From a virus: 64,000 nucleotides of DNA. The first letter of the stretch is position 1. Each line of letters begins with the position of its first letter. The notes beneath the pieces were generated by a model. The model was not told the DNA's origin and ran no database searches. It was given only the letters and a program-made list of their open reading frames with translations. The translations under genes and the position numbers were made by a program. This document shows, piece by piece, positions 13,736 to 19,734 of this stretch. Location: the IMG/VR virus record IMGVR_UViG_3300032675_000001, positions 62,001 through 126,000 of that record; one strand, written 5' to 3'.

Positions 13736-15799
13736 TCAACGTGTTTCTTTCATCATATTGGGATCGTTTGGAGAAAAAGAGCCACGATTTCCGACCGCTG
13801 ATTTAACCTGATTTGGATTAAAAACTACCCAAACTTCACCAGACTTTGCATTGCTATTGTTCGGTATTGATTCATTGATAATAGCACCATCAAAGCCAAG
13901 CTTCTGTAAGGTTTTTACAAAGTGGTCACCTTCTGGTCCGTCAAACAGTTCCCAGCGTTCAAACTCATCAACATAATAATATATTGACCTCAAGTCAATA
14001 CCATTGTCTTTAAATCCTTGCACGGTTTCTTCGTTATCTAACATATGTGAAAGATTGTTATCTCTTAGATCAATGGGATTCTGTACTGAAAGATATACAG
14101 GCAAGATTCGTCCACCTGGCTTATATTCACCGGGGTAATCTGGTCTTTCAATGAAGAGTTCAGCAAACTTTGGGTCAACCGCAAAGAATGATCCATGACG
14201 ATCTACTTCAAATGTCATACCCAGTGCACTTGCAAATCCCGTTCCATGTGTGTTGAATGTATCAAAGTCTTTAGTAGTTGCATGGTAGAATACTATTGGC
14301 TTATGTCCATCCCATGCGTGAGTATGCTGTAACCAGTCATCCATTCTCTTTTGACGATGTTGCTGATCGTATCCTGGGAAGAGTTCTTGTTGTTCTTCTG
14401 CTTCCGATAACATTCTTGACAACTGCTGAATGAAACTTTCAGCTATCTTACCGTTTGGATTAGCTTGGGGAGGGATACCTGCTCGTGAAACTTTAGACCC
14501 AAGCCTTTTTGCATTGTCTTTAATGGAATCTGGTTTCACATCTACAGTAAGAGCAGTCTTAAAACGAGGATCGTTCTTTTCTTTTGCAGATGGAATGTAA
14601 CCTGAGGCTTCATCAATATACGGAAGACGAACATTCTTGTATTGTTCTGGATCATATGGTTTGATTTCTGCTGGTTTCTTAGGCTTTGGACCTCTCCAAC
14701 CGCGTTCCCATGCTGCTGCACCCTTTCGTGCTGCTATATTAACGTCCTCACCGCGATACTTTGCTGATCTGACAAAGTGATCAATCACTTGCTGCTTAGT
14801 GGTATAGGCTTCGTCAAGTTCTTCATCCTCAGCAAAGATACCACGCTTGAAGCGTTCCCATTCACCTTTCATTGCAGCAGCAGCCATTTGCTTTTCATAC
14901 GCTGCTTTAGCTAACTTAGCCTTGAATGGATCAACGGGCTGTTGCTGACCAATTTCTTCTGGTTTGATATTATACTGCTTCATCATTTTATCAATGATTC
15001 GCTTTATACTTTCAATCTCAGATGGAGTTCTTCCGGCAGTGTTTTGTAGCTTTTTGATCTTTAGTAGAGCATCATCGCGAGTACCTGCTTCTTCAATGCT
15101 TAATGCTTGACTATGCAGCTTGTCGCTTAGATCATAAAGTTTATCAATGCCACCTTGTGTTCTAATAGCCTTATAGGCAAGATTTTCTGGACTGAACTCG
15201 CCGCCTTTTGACAGTCCTGCTTTACGGTAGCGTTTGATCAGACCGATAACATCATCTATTCTTTTTACACTTTTGGTCTTTAGTGCAAGATCAATCAAAT
15301 CTGACAATTTATTGTATTTTGCTTGGGTTGCATTCTGATCAAAGTTGGCTTTACGTTTAACTGGATGCCTAATCCATTTGTTATGAAGAATACTATATTC
15401 ACCAAGCGATACTACAGGAAGATTAGAATCCTGAACATACACTTCAATCGGAACTCCATGAACTGTGATATCATGTGAGTCGTTGTATAGGGTTTTCTTT
15501 GCGTTGAACAGTTCCTGATAAACTTCATTGTCAGGAAGTTTGGACATGTCTACAATGATGTGAAGATCAAGGTCACTGTGTGGAGTATATGAATAGGCAG
15601 CGTTTGAACCTGATATTCTCACATCTTCTACGTTGACATCTTTGATGCCAAGCGCCGAAATGAAGTCTTCTGCTATATCTAACAGCGCATTTCTAACGTC
15701 TGGATCAAGCTTGTTGTTTACCCATAGCTTTGGGTTAAGTTCATCATGAAACTTAACAGCGTCAGATAATTTAAATGAATGAAGTTCTTTAATGTCCAT
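13736..15799 (-). CDS. Nucleotidyltransferase plus ART-PolyVal ADP-ribosyltransferase protein
   Basis: This is a 687-residue protein with two effector-like ends. Residues 62-82 read RISGSNAAYSYTPHSDLDLH, the GS...DxD signature of a polymerase-beta-type nucleotidyltransferase. The middle (about 230-490) is helical, Lys/Ala-rich and low in motifs. Residues 500-687 have IVFYHATTKDFDTF, GSFFAVDP, PVYLSVQNPIDLRD, KLGFDGAI and WVVFNPNQVKSAVGNRGSFSPNDPN. The last block is characteristic of ADP-ribosyltransferase domains of polyvalent proteins. It may modify a host or phage macromolecule, as T4 Alt does. A late-type promoter (AATAAATA, 15805-15812) fits packaging or late use. Targets are unknown. Confidence 0.82.
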   Translation of the reverse strand: MDIKELHSFKLSDAVKFHDELNPKLWVNNKLDPDVRNALLDIAEDFISALGIKDVNVEDVRISGSNAAYSYTPHSDLDLHIIVDMSKLPDNEVYQELFNAKKTLYNDSHDITVHGVPIEVYVQDSNLPVVSLGEYSILHNKWIRHPVKRKANFDQNATQAKYNKLSDLIDLALKTKSVKRIDDVIGLIKRYRKAGLSKGGEFSPENLAYKAIRTQGGIDKLYDLSDKLHSQALSIEEAGTRDDALLKIKKLQNTAGRTPSEIESIKRIIDKMMKQYNIKPEEIGQQQPVDPFKAKLAKAAYEKQMAAAAMKGEWERFKRGIFAEDEELDEAYTTKQQVIDHFVRSAKYRGEDVNIAARKGAAAWERGWRGPKPKKPAEIKPYDPEQYKNVRLPYIDEASGYIPSAKEKNDPRFKTALTVDVKPDSIKDNAKRLGSKVSRAGIPPQANPNGKIAESFIQQLSRMLSEAEEQQELFPGYDQQHRQKRMDDWLQHTHAWDGHKPIVFYHATTKDFDTFNTHGTGFASALGMTFEVDRHGSFFAVDPKFAELFIERPDYPGEYKPGGRILPVYLSVQNPIDLRDNNLSHMLDNEETVQGFKDNGIDLRSIYYYVDEFERWELFDGPEGDHFVKTLQKLGFDGAIINESIPNNSNAKSGEVWVVFNPNQVKSAVGNRGSFSPNDPNMMKETR

Positions 15800-15804
15800 A
15801 CAAG

Positions 15805-15812
15805 TATTTATT
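15805..15812 (-). promoter_or_regulatory. Late-type promoter motif AATAAATA
   Basis: AATAAATA on the minus strand ends 5 bases before the ATG of the nucleotidyltransferase-ART gene, within a short gap. Confidence 0.45.
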
Positions 15813-15813
15813 G

Positions 15814-16206
15814 TTATGGACGAGCGTTTCTCAATCTTGTAGCAACGTTCTTTGATTTTTTAGGATTTGGAGGATTACCAAAACCAAGCTCATCATGACC
15901 GAATATACCATCTAATACTATGTAAGTTGGATTTCTCCCAGACACTTCATATATAATACTAAAGTTATGCGTTAAGTGGGCTTTTCTTGCCTTTGGTAAA
16001 ATAGTATCAAATGGAGTTCCACTTACCATAGGTTTATCGTTAGCCCCATATGACTGAATGGGGTTATCTGCTTTAGTTTTAAGAAAGTCTTTTAGTTTAT
16101 CCCGAACAGAAGGATTACTAGCAGCAGCACTTGCTAAACTGCTATTAAACAGATCACCATACCTAAAAATGACTTCTGATGTTGCAGGCTTATTATTTTT
16201 GGACAT
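15814..16206 (-). CDS. RelE/YafQ-like small protein (possible RNase toxin fold)
   Basis: This 130-residue protein has a C-terminal half reading ARKAHLTHNFSIIYEVSG, then IVLDGIFGHDELGFG. That resembles the last strands of RelE/YafQ-type domains (a dibasic stretch, an IIYxV strand, then a GxxxHDEL block). The N-terminal half carries a helix-rich region. The fold call is tentative and the catalytic residues cannot be assigned by eye. It overlaps the 62-residue gene upstream by 14 bases, as toxin and antitoxin genes often do, and precedes the nucleotidyltransferase-ART gene. Confidence 0.6.
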   Translation of the reverse strand: MSKNNKPATSEVIFRYGDLFNSSLASAAASNPSVRDKLKDFLKTKADNPIQSYGANDKPMVSGTPFDTILPKARKAHLTHNFSIIYEVSGRNPTYIVLDGIFGHDELGFGNPPNPKKSKNVATRLRNARP

Positions 16207-16381
16207 TTACTACCCTATCAACATGCTCAAGCAACTGGTCAATCGTGGCTTCCTGAAAGGAACCACGGCGACCCTTGATCACATTCACAAGGTCTTCGGT
16301 AAGAATGTCGGTATTGTTTTCGGCATCAATAGCCTCAAAGAGAGCCTGTTCGCTGGGTTGGGTAACTTCGGTGATCTTCAT
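16193..16381 (-). CDS. Small acidic protein, 62 residues, coupled to the RelE-like gene
   Basis: It starts MKITEVTQPSEQALFEAID and ends ATIDQLLEHVDRVVNVQK; it is acidic and helical. The stop lies inside the start region of the RelE-like gene (14-base overlap). Its place and size would suit an antitoxin, but no DNA-binding motif is visible, so this is only an idea. A GATAAATA late-type promoter is at 16387-16394. Confidence 0.6.
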   Translation of the reverse strand: MKITEVTQPSEQALFEAIDAENNTDILTEDLVNVIKGRRGSFQEATIDQLLEHVDRVVNVQK

Positions 16382-16386
16382 GGTAT

Positions 16387-16394
16387 TATTTATC
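16387..16394 (-). promoter_or_regulatory. T4-late-type promoter motif GATAAATA
   Basis: GATAAATA on the minus strand ends 5 bases before the ATG at 16381, at the front of the small acidic protein and RelE-like pair. Confidence 0.5.
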
Positions 16395-16422
16395 CTTGAA
16401 AAAGATATTTGACGTTGGCCTA

Positions 16423-16944
16423 TTAAATCGTCAGACCCAACATGTCAAGACCTTTTTTATGGAAACATTTGGTATTCTCAATCGCTTCTTCTGTACTCAA
16501 TGCGGCGAAACCCTTAGAATGCATTTCTTCATCCGGTAGAATTTTGGAAAACACCTCACGAATGTCTTCGTCAATCTCATTGTCTGCGGCCAATGCACGA
16601 ATGCGAACAAGACGCATTGCTTCGGCATGATGACCTGCTGCGGTTACTTCTTCAAAAGTCTGGACATTTCCTAGGATTTCACTCCAATAACGGTCATGTT
16701 CATATGTTGGGGTTGGCAGTTCAATGTTACGAGCGGCGAGAAGTTCTCCTACCCAGTCGCGGTGCTTAGCTTCATCAGAAGCAATCTTTTCCAAAAGTAC
16801 TTTGCCTTTTCCTTCTGTCGTTTTGGCGAGTGATTCAATTCGTTCTGCGGCAAGAGCTTCACCGATATATTGACGCTGCAACCAGTGATTAAGCTTTTCA
16901 GGAGATGCTTTTACCTCGTTGAGCCACTGTTCGGTAGTTTTCAT
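16423..16944 (-). CDS. Ferritin-like diiron protein (rubrerythrin/MiaE-type fold)
   Basis: I start this at 16944 (MKTTEQWLNEV), with an AGGAG site; a longer frame to 17007 would run into the tmRNA tag region. The 173-residue protein has a four-helix pattern with EALAAERIESL, SDEAKHRDWV (ExxH), HHAEAMRLVRI and PDEEMHSKGF (ExxH). Paired Glu and ExxH motifs are the ligands of ferritin-like diiron sites. The role could be oxygenase, peroxide reduction or iron handling. It directly follows the tmRNA on the same strand and may share its transcript. Confidence 0.8.
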   Translation of the reverse strand: MKTTEQWLNEVKASPEKLNHWLQRQYIGEALAAERIESLAKTTEGKGKVLLEKIASDEAKHRDWVGELLAARNIELPTPTYEHDRYWSEILGNVQTFEEVTAAGHHAEAMRLVRIRALAADNEIDEDIREVFSKILPDEEMHSKGFAALSTEEAIENTKCFHKKGLDMLGLTI

Positions 16945-16959
16945 GATTAATCTCCTATG

Positions 16960-17268
16960 TAAAGTGGCCCGTTCTGTTTCTAGGTGGAGCCGTACCCAGG
17001 AAATCATGCCGCTAGGGCAATATCCATAGTTGAGTTATCGTTTGCAGATAATTCTATTTAGTCTATAATGCGACTAACCAACCAGTCTACTCTCACCTTC
17101 AACTCGTAGTCGAATCCTAAATACGCCCCCATCAACTACTCTGAATCGCTGTGTTTCCGCCAGACAGCTTTTCACCCTTTATAGCGGCGGGTTATCAGAG
17201 TAGATGGTGGAGGCGAGGGGAGTCGCACCCCTGTCCTACGCAGCATTCAGTTTGTATCAACAACTGAT
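16960..17268 (-). ncRNA. ssrA: Circularly permuted (two-piece) tmRNA
   Basis: Read on the minus strand, the 3' half comes first. The T-arm lies at 17216-17232, the 3' acceptor strand CGCCTCC at 17209-17215 and an encoded discriminator plus CCA at 17205-17208. A spacer of about 74 bases follows, closed by a perfect 9-bp inverted repeat (CTACTCTGA / TCAGAGTAG). Then comes the 5' half, GGGGGCG (17124-17130), followed by TATTTAGGATTCGAC. The two acceptor strands pair over 7 bp with a G3-U70 wobble, the alanine identity mark. The tag frame at 17004-17045 reads ANDNSTMDIALAA then TGA, ending in the LAA-type degron. The outer ends are approximate. Permuted genes with ANDN tags are typical of Alphaproteobacteria. 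Confidence 0.93.
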
Positions 17269-17274
17269 AACTTA

Positions 17275-17303
17275 CTTATACACTATTCACAGAAACATGT
17301 CAA
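17275..17303 (-). promoter_or_regulatory. Sigma70-like promoter of the tmRNA gene
   Basis: TTGACA (17298-17303) and TATAAG (17275-17280) on the minus strand are 17 bases apart. The predicted start, near 17268, lies just before the first hairpin of the tmRNA acceptor piece. The -35 overlaps the end of the 63-residue gene upstream. Confidence 0.75.
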
Positions 17304-17491
17304 GAAATAACTTGAACCATGTAGTTTTTAGATTTTTCCTCAAACTCTGCTCGTTTGCGATCCATATCAATCTTGCGAAGGAGCAAAGGATCGTTGGGCT
17401 TGATCACATATCTGTTTTTTTCAAGAACAGCCCGAAGACGTTTTTGATCATCCGTGAAAGTTTCACGGTCGCTGTTTATTTTTCTAGCCAT
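17300..17491 (-). CDS. Small basic hypothetical protein, 63 residues
   Basis: The start MARKINSDRETFT at 17491 is chosen; a longer frame begins at 17524. It is highly charged and helical (DQKRLRAVLEKNRYVIKPND, then DRKRAEFEEKSKNY). No family was recognised. It lies between the ABC-GNAT gene and the tmRNA promoter. Confidence 0.6.
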   Translation of the reverse strand: MARKINSDRETFTDDQKRLRAVLEKNRYVIKPNDPLLLRKIDMDRKRAEFEEKSKNYMVQVIS

Positions 17492-17533
17492 TAAAGTTGT
17501 CCTTTGAACCACAATATTTAACATTACCCATCG

Positions 17534-18658
17534 TTAGTCTCTATCAAGTCCCACATACTCATGAGAAAAGCAAACACGCTTGATGTGCTTATCTTTATGG
17601 TTCTTTTCCTTGACGGCGCGGTTGGTTATATAATCTTTTCTACCCTTACCGTTCTTTGACGTTCCTCTCCACCGTGGGGAAGAGTTTCTGTATTCACCCA
17701 AACGTGGATGTGCAGTTTTAGAAAAAAACCTACAACCTCTTGCTAAGAAGATTTCACCAATCGCATCACTTAAACGGGTTCCAAATCCAAGACCCTGATA
17801 CTCTGGTAGAATAACGGTTCTATGACCTCTCCATGCATTCTTGAAGTTGCCATTTGGAAATGGAAGAGCAGCAGAAAATCCTACTATTTCACCATCCCAA
17901 ATAGCTAACCAGCATTGTGCAGTTCTATTAAGGTTTCCGTCAAGATAGTGATGGTGGCGGAAGATTGGCCAAACTTCGGTTGAACAAGGTATGATTTCCA
18001 GTTTGATTTCAGGTCTTGGCCGAAGTGACCCCCTTCCGGTCATCTGACCGGTCATAGTGTCATATACCCAATCGGGCTGTAACCATTCAATCACATCATA
18101 ATGGCATGTTGCGAGAACAATGTTCTTTAGGTTATGTTTGTCAACATATCTACGAATGGCAACAGAACACGATTTAGCTACATTCCTGTCAATAACAGAT
18201 GTGAACTCATCAAATACCATACCTGACACCAATGACCTTGCGAGATTAGCGCGAAACTGTTCTCCATTTGAAAGAACATGATATGGCCTGAGCCAAGATG
18301 GAATGGTGTTTAATCCCACAGCAGACAGTCGTTCTGCAGCTTGATCTGCCGATTCAAAGTGTGAGCAGATTGCTTTAGTTTCATCCCATTCAGGTTGTTC
18401 AGTAGAACCAAACGATTTCAGCAGAGATGACTTACCTGATCCAGATGGACCAACAATCAACCCGATACCATAATCTTCCGGAATACTTGGAACATTTGGA
18501 ACAGTAAATGTGGTAGTCCCGTTGAACTCATAGTCAAACATAGATGATACTGCTTTAGTGATATCATCTTGAAATACAGATACCGATATATCTCTACTCG
18601 GTATCTTATCGTTCTCAAACTCAAATAGAGATGCTATACTATCGTGCATATTATTCAT
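17534..18658 (-). CDS. ABC-type ATPase fused to a GNAT acetyltransferase domain
   Basis: This 374-residue protein has an N-terminal ABC ATPase: Walker A GPSGSGKSS (70-78), signature LSNGEQ (129-134), Walker B with D150-E151 and an H-loop His186 in LATCHYD. There are no membrane spans, so it is not a transporter. From about residue 225 a GNAT-type domain follows, with LAIWDGEIVGFSAALPFP and VILPEYQGLGFGTRL (acetyl-CoA loop Q/RxxGxG). The end is basic. The fusion resembles phage proteins thought to act on nucleic acid, and the adjacent DNA methyltransferase supports that, but the substrate is unknown. Mom-like base modification is one possible reading. Confidence 0.82.
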   Translation of the reverse strand: MNNMHDSIASLFEFENDKIPSRDISVSVFQDDITKAVSSMFDYEFNGTTTFTVPNVPSIPEDYGIGLIVGPSGSGKSSLLKSFGSTEQPEWDETKAICSHFESADQAAERLSAVGLNTIPSWLRPYHVLSNGEQFRANLARSLVSGMVFDEFTSVIDRNVAKSCSVAIRRYVDKHNLKNIVLATCHYDVIEWLQPDWVYDTMTGQMTGRGSLRPRPEIKLEIIPCSTEVWPIFRHHHYLDGNLNRTAQCWLAIWDGEIVGFSAALPFPNGNFKNAWRGHRTVILPEYQGLGFGTRLSDAIGEIFLARGCRFFSKTAHPRLGEYRNSSPRWRGTSKNGKGRKDYITNRAVKEKNHKDKHIKRVCFSHEYVGLDRD

Positions 18659-18884
18659 CTGCTATTTCAAACAGGTCCCCATATGGGTTCTGTTCTTTTT
18701 CGTATTGCTCTTTTGCATTCTGAATACGTGCTTGTGAAATCTTGATATAATCTGGATCAAGATCAATGCCAATATAGTTGAAGCCTTCAAGCATCGCAGC
18801 CTTACCTGTTGAACCAGAACCATTGAATGGATCAAGAACAGTCCCACCCTTTGGTGTTACTAAACGACACAGATACTTCATCAA
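18651..18884 (-). CDS. DNA methyltransferase, C-terminal piece (SAM-binding motif I)
   Basis: The 77-residue product contains TVLDPFNGSGSTGKAAM, motif I (FxGxG) of N4/N6 amino-methyltransferases, and IGIDLDPDYI, the motif II acidic residue. Upstream in frame are HPT, a TAG, then VKPTDLM, so the expected HPTVKPTDLM block is broken by six bases that include a stop. The start is taken as TTG at 18884, followed at once by ATG. This is the missing C-terminal end of the methyltransferase at 19712-22267, separated from it by a homing endonuclease gene. It may work as a separate subunit or be a remnant. Confidence 0.75.
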   Translation of the reverse strand: MMKYLCRLVTPKGGTVLDPFNGSGSTGKAAMLEGFNYIGIDLDPDYIKISQARIQNAKEQYEKEQNPYGDLFEIADE

Positions 18885-18908
18885 GTCAGTTGGTTTTACC
18901 GCCTACGT

Positions 18909-18934
18909 GGGGTGAGTATTTAAATACTCACCCC
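18909..18934. repeat. Perfect 26-bp palindrome
   Basis: GGGGTGAGTATTT is followed directly by its exact reverse complement. It lies between the VSR-like endonuclease stop and the methyltransferase C-terminal piece, 7 bases after an AGGAGG on the minus strand. There is no T-run, so it is not a classical terminator. It could be a site of insertion or deletion of the endonuclease, an RNA hairpin controlling the downstream TTG start, or part of the target site. Confidence 0.7.
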
Positions 18935-18960
18935 GAACCTCCTTTACATATATCTTCAAC

Positions 18961-19734
18961 TCATTTGGTAGCGAGTCGAAGTCTTTCTTTGATAATTCCA
19001 TTGTTATTTTTCATTTCCTCTATGACTTCATGCTCCCAGAATCTCAAAACAGTAAATCCACATTTCCTCAAATATGCATCTTGTGATTTGTCTAAGTTCA
19101 TTCTTTTTTGCTGCCTAAGGTCCGGAATTCCATTTTTCAATTTTGATGGATGTCCGTGCCAGTAATCACCATCCCATTGAATGATGATTTTTTTATCCGG
19201 TATTAGAACGTCAACTGATATTTTGTCTGCTATTAGTATTTGTTCTTCAAATATAATATCCTCGTTCAATAATATCTGCCTTCCGAGTAACTCTAATTTG
19301 TTTGGTCCTTTTTTTCTATTCTGTGCCATGTTTCCATTAGTAGATGCTCTCCTGATCCATTCTTCATCTGTATTTCTGCATTCTATGGTGCAGTAAGTTG
19401 GGTTATTATCTTTCAGTCGGCTTTTACTCCAATAGAAAGTATTATGACACATTTTACATTCAAATGCAACTTTATTTTTTGCCTGAAAATCATTAGCACA
19501 CTTATGACTGCAGAAATGATTAGCATGTGCCTCTAATGTCGCCAGACTCCTATACACTTGATTACCACACATAGCACATTCAACGATTCGTCCAGTTTTT
19601 CTTTGTGGTTTAGGGCTGGTCCTGCTACAATATGCACTGCAATATTGCCTATTTGCTGGCATATCTGCAGTATGAGGTTTTCCGCATCCCTTACATATTA
19701 TCGTTCTCGTTTTATATTTGTTTTTTCTGTACAT
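18961..19734 (-). CDS. VSR-like (EDxHD/DUF559-type) homing endonuclease with zinc fingers
   Basis: This 257-residue protein has three or four N-terminal Cys4-type knuckles (CKGCGK...YCSAYC; CAMCGNQ...HFCSHKC; CKMCHN...YCTIEC). The C-terminal half reads ISVDVLIPDKKIIIQWDGDYWHGHP, then KSQDAYLRKCGFTVLRFWEHEV. That is the core of very-short-patch-repair-like endonucleases found in phage homing genes. It splits the methyltransferase coding sequence: its start overlaps the 5' piece by 23 bases and its stop lies 76 bases before the 3' piece. Only about 130 bases flank it, too few for a group I intron, so it looks free-standing. Confidence 0.82.
   Translation of the reverse strand: MYRKNKYKTRTIICKGCGKPHTADMPANRQYCSAYCSRTSPKPQRKTGRIVECAMCGNQVYRSLATLEAHANHFCSHKCANDFQAKNKVAFECKMCHNTFYWSKSRLKDNNPTYCTIECRNTDEEWIRRASTNGNMAQNRKKGPNKLELLGRQILLNEDIIFEEQILIADKISVDVLIPDKKIIIQWDGDYWHGHPSKLKNGIPDLRQQKRMNLDKSQDAYLRKCGFTVLRFWEHEVIEEMKNNNGIIKERLRLATK

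Noticed and set aside
16945-17007. Longer start for the ferritin-like gene (to 17007)
   Set aside because: It would place coding sequence across the tmRNA tag region, while the ATG at 16944 has an AGGAG site and gives a normal N-terminus.
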